Shown: positions 51,506 through 59,571 of the stretch, in pieces
How positions within the stretch are numbered: the stretch's first letter is position 1
Layout of the letters: every line of letters begins with the position of its first letter
From: an uncultured Myxococcales bacterium
Lineage (GTDB): Bacteria; Myxococcota_A; Polyangia; Polyangiales; Polyangiaceae
Direction: 5' to 3'
Length of the DNA: 62,644 bases
Assembly: GCA_937902985.1 (NCBI GenBank)
Contig: CALFNG010000455.1
Span: 1-62,644, forward strand
Notes under the pieces: model-generated
Databases searched by the model: none
Told to the model about the DNA's origin: nothing
Seen by the model: the letters and a program-made list of their open reading frames with translations, nothing else
Position numbers and translations under genes: made by a program

Positions 51506-51837
51506 CGGGATCCCTCGCTTGCTCTGGCAAACGCCTCGCGACCGAAGCGAGACGGGCCATCACGAATGATTCGTACACGAAGCATTCGCATCTGCAAGGA
51601 AACGCATCGGGCCGCGGCTCCGACGCGGCCGGGACCCACACGGGAATCCCCGACCTCACCGGCTGGCACACGCTCGCCCGAAAGCGAAGGCCAAGCACCC
51701 GCTCGGCCTTCCATCGGGGCACGCCGACCGTCATACGGCAGCTAGCTAGCCGCCGTTCGACGACGAGGGCGTGCACCCCGCGCGAGAGAAATCCCCCCTC
51801 GCGCGAGAGCAACCTCAGAGCAAAGAGGTCGAGAAAG
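51506..51837. other. Non-coding gap upstream of acyl-CoA dehydrogenase
   Basis: 332 bases between two minus-strand genes. It holds the palindrome at 51563-51588, a GGCAGCTAGCTAGCCGCC self-complementary stretch at 51732-51753 and a repeated CGCGAGAG (51780-51810). The last two may form the terminator of the receiver gene. No protein is supported. Confidence 0.5.
51563..51588. promoter_or_regulatory. 26-bp palindrome, probable operator
   Basis: CGAATG-ATTCGT-AC-ACGAAG-CATTCG: two 12-base arms around AC with one mismatch between arms. It is placed 58 bases before the acyl-CoA dehydrogenase start, on an AT-richer patch. Size and symmetry suit a TetR- or FadR-type dimeric repressor. No such regulator is encoded in the window. 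Confidence 0.6.
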
Positions 51838-52509
51838 CTACTTCTTCTTCGCCTTCTTCGCGGTCTTCTTCGCCTTCTTCGCGGTCTTCTTCGCTTTCTT
51901 CGCAGCCATGGTCTTCTTTCCTTTCTCCTCCGCCTTCGCGGATCTTTTTTGCTTCTGCTTGGTGACGTGCCGACTCGCCGGTTTGGCTTTTCGCGACTTC
52001 GAAGCCTTGGAAAGCTTCGCGGACGCTGCCTTTGCCGGCCCGCCCACCCCGTTGCCGACCTGCGGAGAAGCAGACCGCTTGGTCATCAGGGGACGGGGGA
52101 CTGCTTCTCGTTGAGCAGCTCGCCGAGCGAGCACGCCCTTGACCTTCTCGTCGAGTTTCTCGAAATCGAATGGCTTGTCGATGTACTCGTCGGCGCCGAA
52201 GAGCGGGCTCGTGGCCTCGTTGAGGCTCTCGCCGATCCCCGTCAGCATCAGCACACCGGTATGGGCGAGCGCCGCGTCCTGACGGATCTTGCGGCACACC
52301 TCCCACCCGCTCATGCCGGGCATCATCACGTCGAGCACGACGAGGTCGGGCAAGCGCTCGCGCGCGAGACGCCAGGCCTCGTCCCCATCGGACGCTTCGA
52401 TTACTTCTAGTTTCGGCTCGATTGACCGCAGGTGGCGGGTGACGAGCTCCAACATCGTCGGCTCGTCATCGGCGACCAGCACCATCGGCGGCGCCGCGTT
52501 CGCATTCAC
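51838..52509 (-). CDS. Response-regulator receiver domain with histone H1-like C-terminal tail
   Basis: 223 residues from GTG 52509. Residues 10-125 form a receiver domain: LVADDEPTMLE (acidic pocket), phospho-Asp in LVVLDVMMPGMSG, LMLTGIGES (Thr) and EYIDKPFDFEKL (Lys). Instead of an output domain there is a flexible Ser/Pro/Ala-rich stretch and then a Lys/Ala-rich tail: KLSKASKSRKAKPASRHVTK and a terminal AKKAKKTAKKAKKTAKKAKK repeat. The tail is like bacterial histone H1-like proteins and should bind DNA non-specifically. I infer a phosphorylation-controlled nucleoid or DNA-binding factor. No partner kinase is adjacent. Confidence 0.85.
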   Translation of the reverse strand: MNANAAPPMVLVADDEPTMLELVTRHLRSIEPKLEVIEASDGDEAWRLARERLPDLVVLDVMMPGMSGWEVCRKIRQDAALAHTGVLMLTGIGESLNEATSPLFGADEYIDKPFDFEKLDEKVKGVLARRAAQREAVPRPLMTKRSASPQVGNGVGGPAKAASAKLSKASKSRKAKPASRHVTKQKQKRSAKAEEKGKKTMAAKKAKKTAKKAKKTAKKAKKK

Positions 52510-52711
52510 GATGACGATGATCGAAGAACTCGACTGCTTTGGTCAAGTTCTGTCTTTCATCGGACGCGTGATTGATCACACATCGGTAGGAGGTTCACTC
52601 CATTCCGATCGCCGCCGGAGTCGTCGTCGGGCCGCTTCGAGGCGCGTGAGGAGCTCGTTCGCCCCACGTATCGGCTCGCCGAGGTCTCTCCTCGGGGCGC
52701 AAATGGCGCGC

Positions 52712-53167
52712 TTACTCGTCGATGAAGAGCGTCGGTACGCGAGTCGTCGCCTCGACGAGCTCCTTGTTCGAGGTCACGTACTTCACCATCGTCGGCATGT
52801 GACCCTTAGCCAGCTTGAGCTTGTTCTGCATCATCCCCTTCGTGGGATCGAGGAGCTTTCGGATCACTTCCTTCCAGCGCGAGTACGAGGCGACGAGCAC
52901 GAACGCCGCCTTGTCGGCCTCCGCGCGGGAGACCAGCGTGCAGGCCCGGCACTCGCCCTGGTGCATGTCGAGCCACATGGCCATGTCCTCGGGGAGGCCG
53001 ATCGCGGGGTCGGCGGTGACGACCATCGCGACCGCCCCGTGGGTCCAATCCTTCGCGGCGGCCCTGTAGCCGGGGCTGGCGTTGATCGCGTCTCGATAGG
53101 CCGTGCACCATTCGGCGGACGGGAAGCGGATGGGCGCTGAGCTCGGAGCGTTGGGGCCTGCAGTCAT
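52712..53167 (-). CDS. SCP2-like sterol/lipid-binding domain protein
   Basis: 151 residues. FPSAEWCTAYRDAINASPGY, WTHGAVAMVVTADP and the C-terminal DPTKGMMQNKLKLAKGHMPT with VTSNKELVEAT follow the SCP2 pattern, in which a hydrophobic tunnel binds sterols or acyl chains. A Cys pair (GECRACTLV) is present. Cytoplasmic, standalone domain. It lies near the acyl-CoA dehydrogenase gene, so a lipid-handling role is plausible but not proven. Confidence 0.75.
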   Translation of the reverse strand: MTAGPNAPSSAPIRFPSAEWCTAYRDAINASPGYRAAAKDWTHGAVAMVVTADPAIGLPEDMAMWLDMHQGECRACTLVSRAEADKAAFVLVASYSRWKEVIRKLLDPTKGMMQNKLKLAKGHMPTMVKYVTSNKELVEATTRVPTLFIDE

Positions 53168-53299
53168 GAGGCGCGAGAAGGTACCCGAGGGGGGCGACCT
53201 GGCAAGGGTGCGGTCCGGAGAGAAGCCCAGCGCCGATCAAGCGGAGATGGCGCCCGCCTGGGCACGCGGCGATACTCACGACGCTTAGGAGGCCCTCCA

Positions 53300-54727
53300 A
53301 TGGCTCGGCGGATCGCACCCACGGTCGGGCCTCGCGTTCATGAGCGAGGCAACAAGCGGCTCGATGGGGTCCTCGACTTCGTGGCCTTCGCCGCTCGGCC
53401 GATGCCCCTCCTCACGCTGCTCGACGAGGCGCCTCGCCGCATCGTGTCGCTCCTCGAGGCCGAGGTCTGCTCGCTCTATCTCCTCGAAGGAGACAAGAGC
53501 GAGCTCGTCATGCGCGGCAACGTCGGCCTGTCGAACGCCGCCATCGGGCAGGTGCGTCTGCGCGTCGGCCAGGGGATCACGGGCGAATCGATCGAGTACA
53601 TGCGCCCCATCTCCACCGAGACCGCAGAGCAGCATGGCGCGTACAAGCACTTCGCGGGCATCGGCGAAGAACGCTTCCCCGTCTTCCTCGCCGTTCCCTT
53701 CCGCGGCAAAGCCGGACCGCTCGGCGCCGTCGTCGTCCAGCGCAGCGCGGTTCCCTTCACCGAGGCCGACATCGAGCTGCTGGCGCTCGTCGGCGGCCTC
53801 ATCGCGGCGGGAAGCCGTCACGCGGAGCTCGTAGACGAAGCGCGCGAGCGCCGAGCGCGCAGAACGGGGGGCGGGACGCGGAAGGTGACGCTCGCGGGGC
53901 GTCCGGTGGTGGTGGGTCGCGCCCTCGGCGCCGTGGCCGCGCTCCGCAGACCTCCGCGCCGCCCCGAAGAACGTCCGAACGTGCCCGAGGGGACCGACGC
54001 CGACGCCGACGTTCGCAGGCTTCGCGGCGCGTTCGACGTCGCCGAGAAGGCCATCCATGGTTTGCGCGAGCGAGCGGGCAGCATCGGCCTCGCCGCCGAC
54101 GCCCAGTTCCTGTCGACCTACGTCGAGATCCTCGAAGACATGCGATTCCGGGAGCGCGCGACCGAGCTCGTTGCCAGCGGGGCCGGCGTGGCGCAAGCCC
54201 TCTCGAAGGTCGCGCGCGCCGTGACCCGGGCCGCCGCTTCGGTCACCCGCGACTCGTTCCTCGAGGAGCGCGCGCGTGACATCGAAGACCTCTGCGACGC
54301 CCTGACGATGCTGGCGGATACGGATCGACGCTCGGCCTTGCCCAGCAAGGCGGTGCTCCTCGGCGACACGCTGACTGTGTTCGACCTCCTCGTGAGCACG
54401 CGGTCGATGCCCACGGGAATCGCGTTGACCGAGCGTGCGTCGGGCCCGCGCACCCGGGTGCTCCTCAAACTGATGAACATTCCAGCCGTAGCCGACGTGA
54501 AGGGCCTGTTCCGGTGGGCGACGGACGGCGACATCGCCTTGCTCGACGGCGATCACGGCCTTTTCATCATCAACCCGAGCAAGAGCGAGGTGGCGAGCCT
54601 GCGCGAGGACAGGCGATCGTCGCAGGGCCCGGCTCGAGAGAAGGGCGACCGGCCGAACGCGGGCGAGGGCGCGGGCAAGGGAAAGGTCGAGGGCAAGGGC
54701 GCGAGCCGCGCCCCCGTGTCACGCTGA
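53300..54727 (+). CDS. GAF sensor fused to degenerate PTS enzyme I-like domains
   Basis: 475 residues with GGAGG ribosome site. Residues about 20-175 are a GAF domain (LLTLLDEAPRRIVSLLEAEV, GLSNAAIGQVRLRVGQGITG, LAVPFRGKAGPLGAVVVQRS). Residues about 190-345 resemble the swivelling/HPr-binding N-terminal part of enzyme I (FLSTYVEILEDMRFRERATE, SFLEERARDIEDLCDALTML). Residues 350-435 resemble the mobile phospho-His domain (VLLGDTLTVFDLLVSTRS, LLKLMNIPAVADVKG). In enzyme I the active His lies in GGRTSHTAI; here the aligned stretch is SGPRTRVLL (381-389), with Arg384 in place of His. The C-terminal PEP-binding barrel is absent. It therefore cannot be a working PtsP-type enzyme and is more likely a signalling protein. 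Confidence 0.75.
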   Translation: MARRIAPTVGPRVHERGNKRLDGVLDFVAFAARPMPLLTLLDEAPRRIVSLLEAEVCSLYLLEGDKSELVMRGNVGLSNAAIGQVRLRVGQGITGESIEYMRPISTETAEQHGAYKHFAGIGEERFPVFLAVPFRGKAGPLGAVVVQRSAVPFTEADIELLALVGGLIAAGSRHAELVDEARERRARRTGGGTRKVTLAGRPVVVGRALGAVAALRRPPRRPEERPNVPEGTDADADVRRLRGAFDVAEKAIHGLRERAGSIGLAADAQFLSTYVEILEDMRFRERATELVASGAGVAQALSKVARAVTRAAASVTRDSFLEERARDIEDLCDALTMLADTDRRSALPSKAVLLGDTLTVFDLLVSTRSMPTGIALTERASGPRTRVLLKLMNIPAVADVKGLFRWATDGDIALLDGDHGLFIINPSKSEVASLREDRRSSQGPAREKGDRPNAGEGAGKGKVEGKGASRAPVSR

Positions 54728-54745
54728 GGCCATGAGGAGGCCGAC

Positions 54746-55375
54746 GTGATCCCGAGCGCACCGTCCCCCGAAGAACACGTTCTCCCCGGCCTCGTCGACG
54801 ACGACGGCGATCGACCCAGCGTCACCGAGGTGAACGGCACGATCGCGCGCTTCGAAATGACGTACTCGCCTCCGGGCGACGGGCAGGGCCGCGTGAAGTT
54901 CGGGCCGCCGCTGAAGGCGCGGATCCCGTCGGCCATCTATCTGGCCGCCGCGCTCGTGTTCGGAGCGCTCGTCCTCTACGCGTACACGGCCGCCTCTTCG
55001 AGCTCGCTCCTCTTCGTGTGGGTGGTCGAGAGGGACCGCGGTCGCTACCTGCCGGCGAATGTGCTCACGACCATCGTCGTCGCGAGCGCCATCGGGACGG
55101 TGCTCCGCACGCACATGCGAGGGGTCGTCCTGAGCGAAGACTGGATCGAGGCCCGTACTCTCCTCCTCCTCGGAATTCCGCGCGCTCGGCGGTGGGCCTG
55201 GAGCCAGGTGCTCCGGGTCGTCGTGGACGACATGCGCGTGGCCCTCGAGCTCTGGGACGGGAGCTTCGAGAGGTTGCCCGAGGTGGCCAAACGACGCGAG
55301 TTCGCTGACTACATCCAGCAACAGGCGCAGCGCCGGCGGATCGACGTCACGTATCTCGACCGACACCCTCGATGA
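54746..55375 (+). CDS. Small membrane protein with PH-like C-terminal domain
   Basis: 209 residues from GTG 54746, preceded by perfect AGGAGG. Two hydrophobic segments (SAIYLAAALVFGALVLYAYT and NVLTTIVVASAIGTVLR) are followed by a soluble domain (VVLSEDWIEARTLLLLGIPR, WAWSQVLRVVVDDMRVALEL) that looks like the bacterial PH-like fold of small membrane proteins. No specific function is recognised. Its stop overlaps apbE (ATGA), so it could assist ApbE or an FMN-bearing partner. Confidence 0.65.
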   Translation: MIPSAPSPEEHVLPGLVDDDGDRPSVTEVNGTIARFEMTYSPPGDGQGRVKFGPPLKARIPSAIYLAAALVFGALVLYAYTAASSSSLLFVWVVERDRGRYLPANVLTTIVVASAIGTVLRTHMRGVVLSEDWIEARTLLLLGIPRARRWAWSQVLRVVVDDMRVALELWDGSFERLPEVAKRREFADYIQQQAQRRRIDVTYLDRHPR

Positions 55376-56529
55376 GGTCGTGGGTGGAGGTGTCGGTGAT
55401 CGCGGCCGCAATCGTCGGGGCGGTCGGCGCATGCCACGACGACACTCCGACCCAGGCCGGTCCACTCGTCGCGCCCACACCGAGGCCCGTGATTCCTCCG
55501 CCGGTCGGGGCTGCCGCGCCGCTGGCGCCCGCTGCCGAGAGCGCCGCGACCGTGTTCGTTCCCGAGAAGATCGCGGGCGAGGGTCACGCGATGGGGACCC
55601 ACCTCGCGTACGCGGCGTTCACCACTCCGGCCGTGAACGAAGCCAAGGTCCGCGCCCTCTTCGACGCGGCGACCGCCGAGATCGTCCGCCTCGAGAAGCT
55701 GATGACGACCTGGGACGCCGAGAGCGAGGTCTCGCGGATCAACGCGGCCGCAGGAAAGGCTCCGGTCGTCGTGGGTCCGGAGACGTTCGACGTCATCCGC
55801 GAGGGGCTCCATGCGAGCTCGATCAGCGATGGCACGTTCGACATCACGTTCGAGACCCTTCACGGACTCTGGAAGTTCGACCAGGATCTCGACCCCCATC
55901 CCCCCACCCCTGCCGCGGTCCATGCGCTCGTGCGTTACGTCGGCTTCCGGCACGTGAAGCTCGACGCGGCGGCGAGCACCGTCTTCCTCGACGAACCTCA
56001 CGTTCGCATCGGGCTTGGCGGAATCGCCAAGGGTTACGCAGTCGACCACGCGGCGAAGGTCCTCCTCGATGGAGGACTCATGACCTTCTACGCGCAGGCT
56101 GGCGGAGATCTCTACACCCACGGGTCGAAGCCCGACGGCTCACCCTGGATCGCGGGCATTCGCGACCCCCGCGGACCGGAGAACGACTATTTCGCCACGA
56201 TGGCGATCAACGACCACGCCTTCAGCACCGCGGGCGACTATGAGCGCTCGTACGTCGTCGATGGCAAGCGATACCACCACATCATCGACCCACGGACCGG
56301 CTACCCCGCGACGGCTTCCCGCAGCGTGACGATCTGGGCACCGACGGCGCTCGTGGCCGACGAGATCGACGATGCCGTCTTCATCCTGGGCCCGGAACGC
56401 GGGCTGGCCCTCGTCGAATCGATCGACGGCGTCGGCGCCGTGATCGTCGATGCCCACAACCGCGTGTGGACGAGCCAGCGTCTCGAGGGTCACGTGCACC
56501 CCATTCACCCGCCGACCGACGCGCTCTGA
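55372..56529 (+). CDS. apbE: FAD:protein FMN transferase (ApbE), lipoprotein
   Basis: 385 residues. Signal peptide with lipobox AVGAC (Cys20). The ApbE core has VFVPEKIAGEGHAMGTHLAY, LMTTWDAESEVSRINAAAG, the FAD-binding GLGGIAKGYAVDHAAK and the late HHIIDPRTGYPATASRSVTI. It transfers FMN from FAD to a Thr of target membrane proteins, such as NqrB/RnfG-type subunits, using Mg2+. No rnf or nqr genes are in the window, so the target is unknown. Third gene of the 53300-56529 run. Confidence 0.93.
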   Translation: MRSWVEVSVIAAAIVGAVGACHDDTPTQAGPLVAPTPRPVIPPPVGAAAPLAPAAESAATVFVPEKIAGEGHAMGTHLAYAAFTTPAVNEAKVRALFDAATAEIVRLEKLMTTWDAESEVSRINAAAGKAPVVVGPETFDVIREGLHASSISDGTFDITFETLHGLWKFDQDLDPHPPTPAAVHALVRYVGFRHVKLDAAASTVFLDEPHVRIGLGGIAKGYAVDHAAKVLLDGGLMTFYAQAGGDLYTHGSKPDGSPWIAGIRDPRGPENDYFATMAINDHAFSTAGDYERSYVVDGKRYHHIIDPRTGYPATASRSVTIWAPTALVADEIDDAVFILGPERGLALVESIDGVGAVIVDAHNRVWTSQRLEGHVHPIHPPTDAL

Positions 56530-56587
56530 GCGACGCACCGCATGGTAAGCGGATCTTAAGAGTTGGAACCGCCGCGCTCGAGGCGAG

Positions 56588-58012
56588 TCAGCGGCCGGCC
56601 ATGACGAGCCGGCGCGCGGCCCGCTCGAGATCCCTCGCGCACGACACCTCGTACACGGCCGTGCAACGCGGGGCATACCGCGCCATCGCGCTGTCGCCGG
56701 TGCCCCAGAGACCGCGCGGCTCGGGGCATAGCCAGAGGAGGGCCCGCGACCGCGCGCGGATCCGGTCGAGGGCCTCGGGCGCAGCGTCGTGGAAGTTCGT
56801 GCGTCCGTCGCCCAGAATGACGACGGTCGTCGCGCGATCGAGCTCGTGCAAGTGGAGGGTCTCGAACTGCCGGAGCGCGCGGCCGTAGTTCGAGTTCTCC
56901 CCCGCGCGAACGACCCCCCCCCGCCAGGCGCGGTCGATGGCGGAGCGGGCGGGCTCGTGCTCGAAGAGGTGTGTCGTCTCTCCGAGCTCGCTAACGAAGA
57001 CGAACGTCCGCGACCGGTGGAATAGCTCCTGGGCCGCATAGGTGAACTCGAGCAGAAAGCCTGCGGCCGTGAGGACCGAATCGCTCACGTCACAGAGGAC
57101 GAACACCTTGGGTCGGTCTCTTCGCCGCGACGTACGCACGATGCGGAAGGGTACGCCCCCGGTTCGCAGGGCCCGCCGGAGCGTTCGATGCGGCTCGAAC
57201 CGACCCCGCCGGGCGTGTCGGGCTCGGACCCGAGCCGCGCCGCCTAGGCGCTCGGCCAACCGCCGAACGGCCCGGCGTACGTCGTGGATCTCGGTGTCGC
57301 TGAGCGCGGAGAACGGGGTGGTTGCGAGGCGGTGCTGACCGCGCTCTCGCTCGAGATCGGCCACCTTGCCCTCGTGCGCGCGCTTCACGAAGGCCCGGAT
57401 CGCTTCTTCGGTCGCTTCGAGCTCCTCGGCCAGAGCGTCCCCGAGGGCACGTCCACGCTCGCCCAGCGCATCGGCGAGTCCGGGTCGCAAGCTCGCGAGC
57501 GTCTGGCGTGCTCGCCCGACCCCGGTTTCCCCGATCACGCGGTGGGTCAGGTAGCCCAGCATCAGGCCGCTGTGCGCGTCGACCGTCCGGGCGATCGTCG
57601 AGTTCGCCAGGAGGCGATCGAGGTCGGCGGCGCGATCGAGCAGAGCCTGCATCGAAGCAAGTCCGTCCGCACCGGCGGCCGCGAGCTGCCCGAGGAGCGC
57701 GCTGAGCGCGTCGAGCTCGTGGGGCGCGAATCCACGCGCCTCGAGCCGTTGCCAGAGCGTTCCCCTCGAAGCCACCAGGCCCGGCTCGAAGAATCGGCCG
57801 AACGAGGCGTCGAACCGGGCGCGCTCCCCGGCCCGCCGGACGACGAGGCAAGCGATCGCCTCGCGAACACGGTTCCTCCGCCCCAGGCCGACGGCTTCGA
57901 CGGCTCGGGCGACGTCGATCGCCTGCGCCGTCGAGATCTCGAAGCCGTCGCGGCGGAGCGCCCACAAGAGCTCGTCGAGTACGCGGACGACGGCTCGATG
58001 ATTAGCCGGCAT
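56588..58012 (-). CDS. VWA domain (CoxE-like) protein
   Basis: 474 residues. A helical N-terminus (RVLDELLWALRRDGFEISTA) contains an Arg-rich middle with SALSDTEIHDVRRAVRRLAE. The C-terminal VWA domain has the MIDAS motif VFVLCDVSDSVLTAAGFLLE (DxSxS), a Thr-containing VVILGDGRTNFHD, and YGRALRQF. CoxE-like proteins act with MoxR AAA ATPases in maturing metalloenzymes. No MoxR gene is adjacent here. It starts two bases after the PDZ-thioredoxin gene ends, so they are cotranscribed. Confidence 0.85.
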   Translation of the reverse strand: MPANHRAVVRVLDELLWALRRDGFEISTAQAIDVARAVEAVGLGRRNRVREAIACLVVRRAGERARFDASFGRFFEPGLVASRGTLWQRLEARGFAPHELDALSALLGQLAAAGADGLASMQALLDRAADLDRLLANSTIARTVDAHSGLMLGYLTHRVIGETGVGRARQTLASLRPGLADALGERGRALGDALAEELEATEEAIRAFVKRAHEGKVADLERERGQHRLATTPFSALSDTEIHDVRRAVRRLAERLGGAARVRARHARRGRFEPHRTLRRALRTGGVPFRIVRTSRRRDRPKVFVLCDVSDSVLTAAGFLLEFTYAAQELFHRSRTFVFVSELGETTHLFEHEPARSAIDRAWRGGVVRAGENSNYGRALRQFETLHLHELDRATTVVILGDGRTNFHDAAPEALDRIRARSRALLWLCPEPRGLWGTGDSAMARYAPRCTAVYEVSCARDLERAARRLVMAGR

Positions 58013-58014
58013 GC

Positions 58015-58878
58015 TCAGTCCGTGGGAGTCTGCTCCGCGAGCAGCGAGCGCACGCTGGCGTCGAGCCGCGCGTCTTCCGACGAGTCGTATCCGATGGCGA
58101 CGTCACGCACGACTCCGCGCTTGTCGATCACCACGAGGGTGGGCAGGCTCATGACGCCATAGGAGCGAGTGGTCTCCGCATGCTTGTCGCTCGCGACCGC
58201 GTAGCGAACGGCCATCTTCTGGGCGAAGAGCGCAACCTCCTGCGGGTCTTCGGTCGAGACGCCCAGAACGCTGAGGCCTTGCGCACCGTATCGCGCCTGC
58301 AAGGCGCCGAGCTTGGGGATGACGATCCGGCAGGGGCCGCACCACGTGGCCCAGAAATCGAGGATCACGACGCGACCCCGCATCGCGCCGATGGATGGCG
58401 GAAAGCTTCCGCTCACGGACTCGACGCCTTTCCACGTCGGCGCGAAGGTGCCGACGAGGTCCATCCGCACCATGTCGTCTTGAGTGGGCAGCGCGGTGAA
58501 GGTGACGCGGGCGTTTTGCTCCTTGCCGGCCCGCACGAAGGCGATCTCGGTCGAATCGCCGACCGCGAACGTGGCCACGGCGTGCACCACGTCTTGACCG
58601 CGTGCGACGGTCGCCGACGCCACGCGGAGGATCCGATCACCTTCGCGGAGCCCGGCTCTGTCGGCAGGAGAGCTGCGGATGACGTGTCCGACCCGCACGC
58701 CTTGTCCGGGCTCGTCGGAGTCCATCGCGATGCCTAGCCAGGGACGCGAGGCAGCAGACTCCGCCTGAGCATCCGTCGGTACCAAGAGGGGCAGCCCCGG
58801 GATCACAAGCCCGCCCAAGACGACGCAGAGCCGGAGCGAGAGACCACGTCCGAGCGGGGCCATGCTCTTTTTTAGCAT
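58015..58878 (-). CDS. Exported PDZ-thioredoxin fusion (TlpA-like)
   Basis: 287 residues from ATG 58878 (58863 is possible). A signal peptide (LSLRLCVVLGGLVIPGLPLL) is followed by a PDZ domain (RPWLGIAMDSDEPGQGVRVG, GLREGDRILRVASATVARGQ) at about 45-130, then a thioredoxin-fold domain with FWATWCGPCRIVIPKLGA (redox CxxC), cis-Pro in GVMSLPTLVVIDKRG and a STEDPQEVALFAQKMAV insert typical of TlpA/ResA. This suits a periplasmic thiol reductase or oxidoreductase whose PDZ picks partners. It precedes the VWA gene in one unit. Confidence 0.88.
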   Translation of the reverse strand: MLKKSMAPLGRGLSLRLCVVLGGLVIPGLPLLVPTDAQAESAASRPWLGIAMDSDEPGQGVRVGHVIRSSPADRAGLREGDRILRVASATVARGQDVVHAVATFAVGDSTEIAFVRAGKEQNARVTFTALPTQDDMVRMDLVGTFAPTWKGVESVSGSFPPSIGAMRGRVVILDFWATWCGPCRIVIPKLGALQARYGAQGLSVLGVSTEDPQEVALFAQKMAVRYAVASDKHAETTRSYGVMSLPTLVVIDKRGVVRDVAIGYDSSEDARLDASVRSLLAEQTPTD

Positions 58879-59420
58879 GGGGCGGCCGCATCTCGGGCAC
58901 GGGGCCCGATCGCGAGCGGCCCGAACGCCACCGACGTCGTCGGCCCACAAAACGCCGCAGCGCGCCCTCCGATGGTGGAGGCGCGCGCCGCGTAAAGGCC
59001 AGAGGGGCTGGCCAAGTCAGTAAGTCAGGTGAAGATGAAGAAAGGTGAAGCCAAGCTAGGGCGCGAATCGGAAAGCAAGCCGAGCAAAGTCAAAAAGGCC
59101 GGCATCGGGCGAGACGTAGACACCGGGGACTTGGAAGGGAATCGAAGCCCCGGCACGAGAACTGGCCGTACGAGCCGCAGCCCGCGACGCGTAAGGCGAA
59201 AACGATTCGCCGACCGGCAGCCTCACCTAGAGCAGCGCGCATGCCATCGTCGTCGACAGCGTCTCGTCGGCCGCCAACCATTGAAGATGCCTTGGAATTC
59301 CAGCCATTCCAGGGGGTCGGATCGCGGACCCTTGCGATCGAGGACGGCGGTCCGATCGTGGATCAGGGGGCAGGTTGAAATGTTTGCGGGCCTCGGTTGG
59401 TTGCGAGTTTTTCTCCGACG
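58879..59420. other. Non-coding gap before tRNA-Arg
   Basis: About 540 bases with no supported gene. The open frames here are Lys/Arg-rich shadows. The start has two AAGTCAG repeats near 59013-59026, and base composition between 59030 and 59140 is lower in GC than elsewhere. No repeat family member and no promoter except at 59421. Confidence 0.6.
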
Positions 59421-59448
59421 TTGACAGGGCGGACCCCGCGAGTATCGT
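59421..59448 (+). promoter_or_regulatory. Promoter of tRNA-Arg(ACG)-tadA
   Basis: TTGACA (59421-59426), a 16-base spacer and TATCGT (59443-59448); a near-consensus -35. The predicted start is about 15 bases before the tRNA 5' end. Confidence 0.75.
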
Positions 59449-59469
59449 CGCGAGCCCTCGACGGCTCAG

Positions 59470-59543
59470 GCGCCCATAGCTCAGCTGGATAGAGCACTGG
59501 TCTACGGAACCAGGTGTCGGAAGTTCGAATCTTCCTGGGCGCG
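59470..59543 (+). tRNA. tRNA-Arg(ACG)
   Basis: 74 bases folding as a complete cloverleaf: acceptor GCGCCCA/TGGGCGC with discriminator G, D-arm GCTC/GAGC, anticodon arm CTGGT-CTACGGA-ACCAG with anticodon ACG, variable GTGTC, T-arm GGAAG-TTCGAAT-CTTCC. CCA is not encoded (CCT follows). Its A34 is the known substrate of TadA, whose gene begins 28 bases downstream. Confidence 0.97.
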
Positions 59544-59571
59544 CCTCCTCCATCACCCGAGTGCACCGGAC

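Noticed and set aside
58103-58435. Separate 110-codon gene inside the PDZ-thioredoxin region
   Set aside because: Out-of-frame Arg-rich shadow of the thioredoxin gene.
59029-59424. 131-codon Lys/Arg-rich frame before tRNA-Arg
   Set aside because: No ribosome site and composition typical of random frames; the promoter and tRNA lie at its end.
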